From NCBI GenBank assembly GCA_018257865.1, contig JAEUBA010000039.1, positions 124,001 through 188,000 of the forward strand: DNA of 64,000 nucleotides. The letters run 5' to 3'. Made by a program: the position numbers and the translations under genes. This DNA is from Stereocaulon alpinum (Eukaryota; Ascomycota; Lecanoromycetes; Lecanorales; Stereocaulaceae). Below the pieces are notes generated by a model that saw only the letters and a program-made list of their open reading frames with translations, did not search any database and had not been told where the DNA came from. Below are positions 10,018 to 20,905 of the stretch, piece after piece; within the stretch, counting starts at the first letter, position 1; each line of letters opens with the position of its first letter.

Positions 10018-13000
10018 TCATCCAATCCTGCTAGTAACTTTACTTCCAAAAAGCCTCCTCCACCCCTTATTGTTCTTCTCAGAATATGCTTCGATGCCAC
10101 TATACCCCTGACTAACCCTCGTCCCCTGATTCCCGGTATATTCCGGCTCTTCATCATCATCGTATTCATCTTCATCGTAATCCTCACTATAGTATTCTCC
10201 CTTCTGATCATCGGCGACCGCAAGTCCAGCTCTCCCATCTGCGTCTGCGCCTCCAGTTGCATTTGCATTTCCAATAGAGGTAGACTTATTCCGCTGCACA
10301 TTCCCAACGCCCAGCATACGATCGACTTTGCTCGGTTTCCTGCCGAAATACCCGCTCCCGCCTGCTGGAGGGCTAGTATCGAGATGTGTATGATAGTCAG
10401 CCGAGTCCTGACGTCCTCCGTCATACTGGTCTGACTGTCCTAGTGGAGTGGTCGGTCCTGGAAATTTCCTTTGCTGACTCGGCGGCATTTTGAACGGTGC
10501 CGGCCGTTGAGCCTGCCCTATCTGCTGATTCCGATGTTCATATTGTCGTTGCTGCTGGGTGCCTTCATCACCACGTTCGTGCAGGCGCTCTCGGCTGAGT
10601 GGTGGCGTTTGATCTCGGTATTGTCTTCGCTGGGAGACACTGAAGCTCCACCGCCGAGGTCGTGGTTTCTCCCCTTCGCCATCGCTTAAGCTAGGCGTAA
10701 CGCTTTCTTGTTGGCCCCAGTTCCCTTGACTCTGGGTGTCGGCTGCTGTGTTCTTCCTTTTGCCTCTGAGGGAACCTATTCGCGATTTCAGGCTTTTTTT
10801 CCTGTATAATACTGTGTTCTCGTCGCCATGCCCTTCGTAATAAAGCGCAGGAATAATCAGGCGGTATGGAACAGTGTGGCCAGCAGGATCCTTTTGGTTG
10901 ATTTCACAGTTAAGGACAACGTCTAGCCCATGTTCTAGGTTGACAAGACCCTCGTTGTCGTCAGCAGCTCCCTTAGTCGCTGCTTTCTCACTCATGTTCG
11001 TTGGGCGGCGGTGGAAGCCTCCAGGGCGCGGGAGCGGCGCAGAACTGTGGCGTTGGCCGCCGACACCTTCGTTTACTGTCGCAGCTCTTTTTGGTAGATC
11101 ATTTTGCTGAGGGAAATAGCCATCATTCTGAGGTGAATCAGGAGACTGCGAGTCACTGAACCTCTCGCCTTTTGCCCGCATCTCACGCAGATAGTCATCC
11201 GACGGCGGTGGCCCACTTTTTGAGAAGCGACGAATGAGATTGCCCGGCTTCATATCACCTCTTGTCAAGGAAAGCGTTCGCTGAAGACGAGTAGGAGGTG
11301 GTGGAGACTCGTCACTCGGAGTTCGAGGTTCTGGTTCAGGGGGTGTAGGGGGAGGAGTGGTGCCCGGATGATATTCTCTAATCGAACACCAATTTCGTCG
11401 TGGTAAAAGGTTCTTGTTGTTCCTTGGGTTTCCATTCACGTCATGAGTGAACATGGGGATCATGTCTTCATCGGTTTCGTGGTCAAGATGATGGGTCTTA
11501 TTCCGTCTGTTGAGGATGTCCGCCATGTTGTTGGGTGGAGGCGTATTGACGATAGCAGATGAAACAATATTGGCCATGTAACGATGGTCTCGGTCTTTGG
11601 GAATTTCCAGCTTCGGGTTCGAATAGAACTGACCAACAGCGGCAAGATGAACATCGCCGCTGCACGATCTCTTAGTACTAAAACAGCCTCTGGGCGACAG
11701 AACCACTTACCCAAGGATAGTCACTCGAATTGATTTCTCGGCAGCTAGCTCCTGAAGCTCTTGTATGAACCAATTCCTTTCTTGTTTATGATGTCTCGCC
11801 GTCCAATGATCATCAAGGTCGTCCAGAATCTCCACCCCTCCATCGAATTTGTTAAGAAATCCGCCAAGCAGTCCAGCTCGTCCAAGTGCCTTTACGGGGG
11901 CCATTACGCTGCTTGTGAGGAGGTTCTCGAGCCAGACCAACCTAGGATAAGCAATCGGTACGCCGAGCAGCACTATGAGATGTTTCGTCTCGCCTTCGAT
12001 GATCTCCCTCCGGCATCTTTCAAAGACCAGCTCGTAAGAAGCTTCGCTTAGAACTTCCTCCCTCTGTGGAGGGTTAGTAGAGTCATTAAGAGCGCTGTGG
12101 ATGGTACTTACCATTCGCTCCGTTCGACAATCAAGGGCGAGGAGCGAAACGTTCTTGCCAAGAGACAAGAAGATACTCCTGCTCAGCTCATTGATATATG
12201 GTCCTCGTGTGGCACCCATCAACCAGCTTGGCTCATCCGCAGGACCTTCGTCCGGAACGCTCTGGTGTTGGAACAACATGTAATACTTGAATGCTACAGC
12301 GCCGAGGCCGCAAAAGACTGGAGTACTCATGAAGTGATGCGGATAGGAACCGAAGCCATCAATGATGTCTGCCCAACGAGCGTCAGCTTAGAGACTGATG
12401 ATAGAGGGGAATCATGTCCTTTGGACATGGATCTGAGGATTACAGCTTGCGAAATGGCTTACCGTGATCGTCCCACATGTTGACCATTGGAATTTGGGAG
12501 TTGGCCATTCCGAAAAGGCCTTGCGAGAACCACATCAAATATCTCTCTAGGTAGAAAGTTTGTAATTCTTCCCGCATTGATGGGGTAAAATCAGCCTCGT
12601 GTTTGTGATGCGGATTTTTGATCTCGAGCCATTCCCTGAACAAAGGGCTCTGAGTCATGACAGCATCGTTGTAGATTTGATCGCCTCCTCCTATCATGAC
12701 ATGGAAGGGTCGGACTTGGTGGCTATTTAGTACATCTCGCCAGAGAGGATCAGGACCAGAGAAGTTGTCGGGGCTACGACGTATTAGCACGAGCCTTTTG
12801 TCAGTAATCATTAGGACTTACTTGACACTCATGCTGAAGCCATTGCAGCTATGAAACATCATATTCATCGAATGACCTCGAGCAGGGACCCAGAAACCAA
12901 CAGCCGGGCAGTTGTTGATGCTGTATGCAATGCGAGCTTGCTGCCCAACTAGCTCGACCTCCAAGTTGAAACGCCAGAAAGTGACCCCACGTTCCGCGTG

Positions 13001-15748
13001 TAGACGCACACCCTTGACTTGTTGACCTCTCTTTCGTGCCCTTCCCTCTCCACGCCCGGCTTTGGGGTTGGCCGACGGTGCCGGCCCGTTACGCCCGGGA
13101 CGATACTCAGGAGTGCCATAAGCAGTCGGAACTGCAGCAGTGCGAGTCTCTTCAAACAATCCATCATCGTTCTCGAGACGTGATAAGTCCCTGCCTTGTT
13201 CCAGATCGTCTACTGGTTTCACATAGACAGTCTTACCGCTCCTTGATAACTTGGGCAAGCCGGCTACTGGGTCGACGAACTCGGATAATACTTCATGGTT
13301 CTCCTCCTCGTCAGTGTGTGGTTGCGGCAAAGGCAAGAGTTCCATTGGCTCAGAGAATAGTCGAAGTGTGGGTGCGGGCTCGTATGCTGAGTCGGCATCA
13401 CTTGTGACGATCATAACGCTGCCTCTCCATGTTTCACGTTCAGAACTCGATGAGCCACCACTTCGGGTAGTCATGTGAAGCCTATCTCTTCTAAGGCCCG
13501 TGTAACGTAACAACGGACCGCACTTTAAGTACAAAGGAGGGTCAAAAGTTGTAAGGGCTGGAACTGGTCGGATGCGGATTGACCGCATACTTAGAGTTAG
13601 CTCATTGCTCAAGTATGGCTCGCAAAAATGACTATCGTGTAAAGGATCATGTAAAGCAAGATCAGGGCATGAGTAGGAATACGCAGAGGCAAAACGACTG
13701 CTTTGATCAGGCTTCGAACGATGCCAAAAGTGAGCTGCATGACTCTGCAGGTGCGAATTCACCGACCTCTCCGGTGCTTCACGCTCCTCATGCTTCACGT
13801 ATGGCCTTGTGCGAGTAACATGGTCGGTTGGCGATGATGTTCCCCGCTCTGCTACTCGATCTTGAGAAGTGAAAGTGTACAAGGACTTACCGGTGTCATT
13901 TTGATAGTCCCCTGAGAGCGATTGCGTGTTCCCAATGGTCCCATTGACAGCTCGTCCCTGCTTGCGCTGACTCCCAGATTTTCCCTTTTCCCACCACGCA
14001 CCTTGATCTTTCTCAGTGTCACTTTCAATACCGAAGTCAGCAGCCGTAAGTCTAGCAGTCCCTGCCCGCCTCCACTCGTCTAGCCGCTTGGGCCTGGTGT
14101 CAGACTCCTCTGACGTCTCGATGGTGTGATTATGGCCTAGATGCAAGATTTTGGAGAGGTGGTGCTTCCGATGAGTCGGTACCTCTACACCCGCCTGCGG
14201 TCCGTTTCCAAACCCAACGGCCTCCCTCGCTTGTATGCCAGCAGTAGTCTGGGGAGGCATTTCGTACTTGGTGGCTTGACTCTGGTCTTCAGCAGTGTGC
14301 TGGGTAACAGGATCTAGCACACCAGCAGACATGGACGCTGATGCATGATTTTTGGGAGTCTCTGCTTTACTACTGTATAAATTCTGCTGCTGTCCAGGTT
14401 TTTCTTTTGACGACGATCTCTTTCCCATGGCCGATGGGTCCTGGCGAAGTTTTTCTCGCCGGATACTATGTGCTTCGTCGGATCTTGCTAAGGCTTCAAT
14501 TCCAGAACTTCTCCTTCGATCACGCGGATCGACTTTGAAGGGTGCTTGAGGGTAGTCCCTCAAGCCTTGCGTTTCGTCTTCACCTTGGAATCTCACGCCT
14601 CGCTCAGGCTGCGTCCCAGCCGCTTTGGCGGAGCTCCTCCGAGATGAGTCGCGTGCTAGTGGTAAGCTCGATTCGGCTGCTGTTACTGTTGGCAATGACT
14701 CTCTGTGACGTTCAGGTCGCGGTATCCGACTCGGTTCTTTGGTGTGGGGGTCCAGAGGAGGATATCCAGCGTGATTTTCGAGTTGCTGAACGTGGGTAGC
14801 AAGCTGCGTATCTACGGATCGATCAGATAGCTTTCTCTGTCTGGCAGTGCCACTGCTACCAGATGTTCTTTTTGACTCAGTGCGATCCACGCCACGATTC
14901 CCTTCTTGGCGAGAGCTGTGCCGTCTATTAGAACCCTGCGAATCTCGGAGTCGCTGTTCAGCTTCCTGCATACGTGCTCTCTTCTCTTCCTTGCTGATAT
15001 CGCTTAGTTTGACCTCTAATTTCTGTAGAGGTGAACGATCTGGCGCCCATTCCTTTTGCGTTGGTTGCGCTAGGCCCGCAGAAGCACGTCTATTTCTTAT
15101 CTCAGAACCTTTGGAGACGGCATCTTTGTTCTGATAATCGGTCCCGGTGCTCACTCGTCGATCAGCAGGATAAGGATCTGCAGCTTGATACTGCTGTGGG
15201 CTTGTAGAATTGGAAATTCGTCGAGGCGAGATGGGACCATGAACCGGAGGATACGAGTCTCTCTTGTGTTGTTGTATCTCGGAGTACACCCCACCAATTG
15301 GGCGATTGAGACTTCCACGTCTGACTGGCTTCACTTGCTGAGGAGAAGGCTCAGAATCATTTGCGGACGGCTTTGTAGATGCTGAATTCCCAGTCAAAGC
15401 TCGCACACGCTCTGCAAATGATGCTGGGAAGCCATCTTTAGACCGATCGTAGTTCTCGCTGCCGTAAGGAGGGCGATACGATACCGGCGGAGCTTTCGGT
15501 ACTTCTGGTGCAGCAGGGGGTTGAGAATTGTTGTCAATGGGTATTCTGCCAGCTCCGCTTCCACTTGTCCGTCGCCTCTTCGAATTCGTTCTTGCTGTGC
15601 CGTTTGTGAGAGGAGATTGCTCTGAGTCTTGAGGCGGAGGAAAGGACGATGGCGATGGATAAGTGGGATCGACTCTCAACGGTCGCTGCGTTGCATCTAA
15701 GCTTTCACCGTAGGAAGGAGGTGTAGGCGTATGCTGAGTGTTCATCAT
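10018..15748 (-). CDS. Giant PhoD-like metallophosphatase-domain protein, about 1,829 aa
   Basis: Five exons on the minus strand: 15748-12822, 12773-12463, 12368-12112, 12063-11711, 11659-10018, giving 1,829 aa. The 48-nt intron at 12111-12064 is a multiple of three and leaves the frame open whether or not it is spliced. The PhoD-like core lies at about residues 840-1300: FDPPLYLKCGPLLRY, then VMIGGGDQIYND, NMWDDHDIIDGFGSYPHH, GVPIAYPRLVWLEN and ILGGDVHLAAVG. The Asp/His-rich GGGDQ, WDDHD and GGDVH motifs are typical metal ligands of metallophosphatases. The first 750 residues and last 500 are disordered, rich in Ser, Pro, Arg and Gln. A GTAAGT at 13890 and a CAG at 13566-13564 could define a further 327-nt in-frame intron; the translated segment between them looks unlike its surroundings. 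No signal peptide or membrane segment is seen. Substrate unknown. The gene diverges from the kexin gene. Confidence 0.85.
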
Positions 15749-16423
15749 TTTTGTAGGAAGCCGGAACTTAGATGTGAATACCCAATGCTCAGAGCTCGAG
15801 GCGCATGTACCTGCAGGTGTAGACGAATCAAATATTACTGTAATTAGTAAACAAAAGCCTTAGTGATCCTAGATGTTATTGATAGATGAGTTGATATGAT
15901 GTACACATGATTGTTGACGTACCCAACTCCAGGAGCCCAGCAGTCGGAACAAGGAGAGAGATTTGAAGTAAAGAACGTTAAACAGCATCTTCTCGTCACC
16001 AAAGTTCGGATTCAAGCACCAGCCCCCCGTTTAAAACATTTCTGGCCCGAGAAACTCCCGACGCCAGCGCTGGCTCGGCTGCGTGATCCCTGTTCGTTTT
16101 AGGTAGGGCTGCGTTATAAGGAGAGGACAGAGTGACACTCGAGACATTGACGTGTGAAGTCCTATACACCACAGAAACAAATACCGCGCTCATTGAATGA
16201 TTAGCGAAAGACTGAATTATTATTATACCATTCATTTTGGCCTCGGCAAGAGCGATTAAGAGCAACTTCGTTGCTATTATTTGGCTGCCTATTGACAAGG
16301 TGATTGTCTTCAAGACATTGTCCCGAAACGTCTTTTCCAGAACGATCTCGAACAGCTTGCAAGTTGTTCGGAGCATTCTCTTCGCACCTCATGGCGCTTC
16401 CGTGAAGCCCCTACTTTCAGATT
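15749..16423. promoter_or_regulatory. Bidirectional promoter, PhoD-like gene and kexin
   Basis: 675 bp between divergent start codons. No gene is seen inside. It should contain both promoters and leaders; no strong motif stands out to me. Confidence 0.45.
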
Positions 16424-18979
16424 ATGCAATTAGCAAGATACTTAGGCTTGCTGGCGCTGGCTTGCCTCGCTGCCTCAAAACTACGCCCTCGGAACTATGA
16501 GACCCACGACTACTATGCTCTTCATCTCCAACCACACACATTGCCGCAACGGATAGCCTCTGCGCTTGGTCTCGACTACGAAGGCAAGCTTGGTGAGCTC
16601 CAAGACCATCACACCTTTTCCTCTCCCCGCCACAGAAAACATGGAGCGGACAGTATACTAGAAGATCTACGGCTACGAAGGCGGAAACGAGAAGTAACAG
16701 GAACTGGCGTACTCGATGGAATTCTATGGTCACAGAAACAGAAGACTAAGCCGCGCATGGAAAAGAGATCTGTCCTGCCTCCCCCACCAACTCGACAAGG
16801 CCCCCCTGGAAATGGATTGCCAGTTGCGCCTGTTGTGGATGCGAAGGCGGTGAGCGAGAGAGCAGACCTTGCACGAGAACTTGGCATCGAAGATCCCATT
16901 TTCGACGAGCAGTGGCACCTCTTCAATACGATACAAGTTGGTCATGATATAAATGTCACAGGCGTGTGGAAGCAGGGTATTACAGGGGAAGGAGCTACAG
17001 CAGTGATGGTCGACGATGGAATTGACATGTACAGTGATGATCTAAAGGACAACTACTTCGCGGCGGGGTCTTATGATTTCAACGATGACAACCCTGAGCC
17101 GAAACCCCGGCTCGCTGATGACAGACACGGTACGAGATGCGCTGGAGAAATCGCCGCTGTTAGAAATAACGTTTGTGGTGTTGGCGTTGCCTACAACGCT
17201 AAGATTGGAGGCCTCCGAATTCTATCGAAGGTCATTACCGACGAAGACGAAGCGACGGCGATGAACTACAAATTTCAGGACAATCAGATCTATTCCTGCT
17301 CCTGGGGCCCTCCAGACGATGGACAGTCGATGGACGCTCCTGGTCTCTTGATCAGAAAAGCTATGGTCACTGCTATCCAACAAGGGCGACAAGGCAGGGG
17401 GAACATCTATGTCTTTGCAGCTGGGAACGGTCGCGGCTCCGGCGATAACTGCAACTTTGACGGCTACACCAACAGCATCTACACAATCACTGTTGGTGGT
17501 ATTGACAGGAAAGGCAAACAGACCTATTACTCCGAGCACTGCGCGGCTCAATTGGTGGTGACCTACAGCAGTGGCAGTGGAGATGCTATACATACTACGG
17601 ATGTTGGTGTCAACCAGTGCTACTCGAACCATGGAGGGACATCTGCTGCCGCACCATTGGGTGCTGGCATTTTCGCCTTAGCGTTATCATCCCGACCAGA
17701 GCTTACATGGCGAGATTTGCAGCACATCCTTGTCCTGACTGGGGTTCCGATCAACGAACACGAAGATTGGGATCTGACCTCTATTGGCAGAAAGTTCAGC
17801 CACGCCTACGGATACGGCAAGCTGGATGCATACGCTATTGTTGAAAAGGCCAAGACCATTGACTTACTGAAGCCTCAAGCATGGTATAACTCGCCCTGGC
17901 TACATGTCAACCATTCAATACCCCAAGGTACGGATGGTCTATTAAGTTCCTTTGAGGTCACCCAAGACAACCTGAAAGCGGCAAATTTCGAAAAGGTCGA
18001 ACACGTCACAGTGACCATGAACATCCGACATACTCGCCGAGGGGACCTCAGTGTCGAGCTCCGAAGCCCAACTGGCCTGGTCAGCCACCTTAGCGTCACA
18101 CGGCGTTTGGACGAAGAAAATGCAGGCTACATCGACTGGACTTTTATGTCTGTCGCTCATTGGTAAGAGGCGTGTGACTTATTATTCTAGTACCTTACTA
18201 ATGATCTTCCCAGGGGCGAACCAGGTATTGGGAAATGGAGCGTTGTAGTAAAAGACACTACTGTGAACGAGCACAACGGAACCTTTACAGATTGGAAACT
18301 AACCCTCTGGGGCGAATGCATCGATGGAGCGAACCAGCCTCTCCTCCCCATGCCTACCGAGCACGATGACGATGACCACACCGTCATCTCTGCCTCCCCA
18401 ACCTTCGTTAGCGTAAAGCCGGGCCCGTTAGAAACCGCAACCAATCTCCCCGCCAACCCGACTGATCATCCTTATCGCCCTGTGAATGCCAAACCCACTG
18501 CGCCAGGGGCAGCATCTACAGCTTCGTCCACAGCATCCTCAACCGCACTACCCGATGCTCCACCGGAAGAAGACGAAACCAACACGCATTTCCTCCCGCA
18601 CTATTTCCCCACTTTCGGCGTCAGCAAACGCACCCAGATATGGATATATGGTGCCCTCGCCATAATCGTTCTCTTCTGCGCTGGTCTCGGCACATACTTT
18701 TTCATCCAGCGTCGCAAGCGTAGAAGGAATGAAAGAGAAGACTATGAATTCGAGATGCTGGATGACGAAGATGCTATGTTGAATAGCAATGGGGCGGCAG
18801 GAGGAAAAAAGAAGGGAAGGAGAGCAGGCGAATTGTATGACGCCTTCGCCGGAGAGAGCGATGAGGAGCAGCTTCTTAGTGAGAGTGAGAAGGAGGACGA
18901 GGAAGAGTACCGGGATGATGGACCAGCTTCACGAGAGGCTGGCAGAGGCAGAAGCAAATCGAGAGCAGGCGAGGATTGA
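16424..18979 (+). CDS. kexB: Kexin proprotein convertase (KexB/Kex2-like), 834 aa
   Basis: Two exons, 16424-18162 and 18214-18979 (intron GTAAGA...TTCCCAG). It is a calcium-dependent subtilisin-type protease of the late Golgi that cuts secretory precursors after Lys-Arg/Arg-Arg. A signal peptide spans about residues 1-18. A prodomain ends at an autocleavage-type EKR-SV site (residues 113-117), with a further basic cluster RLRRRKRE at 83-90. The subtilase domain has Asp197 (VDDGID), His235 (DDRHGTRC), oxyanion Asn335 (AAGNG) and Ser407 (GGTSAAAP), followed by the P/homoB domain (about 450-610). A Ser/Thr/Ala/Pro-rich stalk precedes one membrane helix (about 722-744, WIYGALAIIVLFCAGLG). The cytosolic tail is acidic and carries DYEFEML and poly-Glu clusters, suited to Golgi retrieval. 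Everything needed for activity is present. Confidence 0.97.
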
Positions 18980-19534
18980 ACGGTGGGCATTTGGTTTAGG
19001 ATGGCCTGCAGGCGTTTTATACTAATACGGTATTGATTCTTGGTGCATGGCGTGGAGTTTGAAAAATTGTGAGATAGCATTTTCACATACTTGGTTTGCT
19101 CGGTTCACATTTCCCTCGTGGCCCCTTAATTGTATCGGTCTGTTTTGTTGAAACAAAGCTTGCTAGAAAGAGAAGCTGCTAAAAGCAATCCGTCCAAGGA
19201 TTTTGCTTGTTTTGATCAGGTTGATCGTTTTACTTCGCTGCTCGTTCCTTGACGGTCGCCGGCTTTGTAATGCGGATGAATGCACAGGGTAAGCACGATT
19301 GCTGTTGAATTTCCAATGCTTGGGTCATGATTACAAAAGCCACTGGGTAGGGATCGGCGATGGTTGTGGGGCAGGTTTTGGCGCTTCGAGAAATACTTAA
19401 TTCACCCTCTCTCGCTTTCATCTGAACTTCTTTACCTTCAACATTACTCTATTGCTTCTATATTCCTCATTTTTGACAAGTGAAAGATACAGTCTTTATA
19501 TATATATCACCTTGGATCCAATTGATCACCCAGC
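18980..19534 (+). promoter_or_regulatory. Intergenic / promoter of the flavodoxin gene
   Basis: 555 bp between co-directional genes. A TA-rich run (tatatatatatc, about 19498-19509) lies 25-37 bp before the start codon; pyrimidine-rich tracts precede it (about 19410-19470), as is common in fungal promoters. No gene is seen. Confidence 0.4.
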
Positions 19535-20400
19535 ATGGCTCCCAAGATCGCAATCATCTTTGTAAGTACTCAAGAACCCCACCATCCGCCCTCCCCGCCG
19601 GAAAACTGGAGCTGTACATTTACTTCTGGAGCTTTCACTGACTTTATGATCACAGTACTCGATGTACGGACACATCAGAAAGCTCGCCGAGGCAGAGAAG
19701 AGGGGCATTGAAGAGGCTGGAGGCCAGGCAGATCTCTTCCAGTAAGCCCAATGCTTCCGAATCCCATGCCTCCTACGACTGCCACCGACCTACCCAGCTC
19801 TCCGTCGTGGAACAAAAGTTGATCTATCGTTCACCAGAGTCGAAGAAACCCTCTCCAAAGACGTCCTTGCGAAAATGTATGCGCCGGGCCAAGACACAAG
19901 CATCCCCTTTATCACGCCTGACGAACTCGAGAAATACGATGCCTTTCTCCTCGGCATTCCTACACGTTATGGCAACTTCCCTGCACAGTGGAAGACTTTC
20001 TGGGACATGACGGGAAAACAATGGCAAAGTGGTGGCTATTGGGGCAAATACGGCGGTCTCTTCGTCTCGACCGCATCTCAGGGTGGCGGGCAGGAAAGCA
20101 CCTGCCTTGCTACCATGAGCACGTTTGCACATCACGGCATCATCTATGTGCCATTGGGATGTCACACTGCGTCCACAATACTCATGAATCTCGATGAGCC
20201 TCGGGGTGGGAGTGCTTGGGGTGCTGGCACGTACTCAGTACGTAACTACAGCTTCTTGCCCTGTTAAAAGAATTCCGGCTAATGTTCATCCATTGTAGGC
20301 AGGGGATGGCTCACGCATGCCCTCCGCCCTAGAAATCGAACTTGCTACTAACCAGGGCAAAGCCTTCTATCATGCGGTGTCCAAGGTCAACTTCGCATGA
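19535..20400 (+). CDS. WrbA/Pst2-type flavodoxin-like NAD(P)H:quinone oxidoreductase, 204 aa (Alt a 7-like)
   Basis: Four exons: 19535-19561 (only nine codons), 19656-19741, 19838-20237, 20299-20400. Introns are GTAAGT...CACAG, GTAAGC...ACCAG and GTACGT...TGTAG. The 204-aa product is full length for fungal WrbA-type flavodoxins, a group that includes the allergens Alt a 7 and Cla h 7. They bind FMN and reduce quinones by two electrons, limiting redox cycling; yeast Pst2, Rfs1 and Ycp4 are relatives and associate with eisosomes/plasma membrane. The FMN phosphate loop is MAPKIAIIF-YSMYGH. Further family motifs are GIPTRYGNFPAQWKTFWD, GLFVSTASQGGGQE and YVPLG. It ends ...VSKVNFA-TGA. That TGA is followed immediately by CTAG and an 82-codon open extension (see next entry). 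The gene lies tail to tail with the kinase gene. Confidence 0.96.
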
Positions 20401-20649
20401 CTAGATGGCGGAGCTGATGCTGCTACTGCGAAAGAAGAGCTGACACCAGGGAACAGCTACAAAACCAATGGGCCTGCAACCACGAAGAACACGATGGTCG
20501 GTACGGCTGCTGGTGCGCAGACTTCGACTCCTAAGATGAAAGATGCAAATCAAGTTCAAAATTCAGGAGACCTTTCGGCTGCTACTCCTATTCCTGATGA
20601 GACAAAAAGTGGCCCTTGCGGTCTGCCTCGCAACTGCGTTATTTTGTAA
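20401..20649 (+). other. Putative stop-codon readthrough extension ending in a CaaX box
   Basis: Directly after the flavodoxin TGA (20398-20400) the same frame stays open for 82 codons to a TAA at 20647-20649. The junction reads GCA-TGA-CTA-G, the UGA-CUA(G) context known to promote ribosomal readthrough in fungi and animals. The extension starts LDGGADAATAKEEL. It is rich in Ala, Thr, Lys, Pro and Asn, like a flexible linker, and ends SGPCGLPRNCVIL. The last four residues, Cys-Val-Ile-Leu, form a CaaX box whose final Leu favours geranylgeranylation, and a Cys seven residues upstream of the CaaX Cys could be palmitoylated. I tried nearby GT...AG pairs that might splice out the TGA and found none that keep this frame. 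The coding nature of the extension is inference from frame, context and C-terminal motif. Confidence 0.72.
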
Positions 20650-20905
20650 AAATATATATTACCATCAAAACGTTTCGTTGAAGCTAAGCTTCCCGTAACT
20701 TCCAAACTTCAAGTGACATGCATCAAGTTCGGACCCGTTGACATCTTAGTACAACCTCGCCCTCCGGCATAGTCTAGATGTGCAAAATTCGGAGCTTCCA
20801 TACCTTGGACACTCGAAAATAGAATAAGTTTGATGGCTCACACCAATTTGGGCCTCCAAAGCGTCGATGGCACTCTTCAACCTAGCCTCGAAAGCAGAGT
20901 CGAAC

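Noticed and set aside
20385..20456. Splicing as an alternative way to bypass the flavodoxin TGA
   Set aside because: Candidate GT...AG pairs starting at the GTCAAC near 20385 either give an intron of 19 nt or shift the frame away from the CaaX-ending extension.
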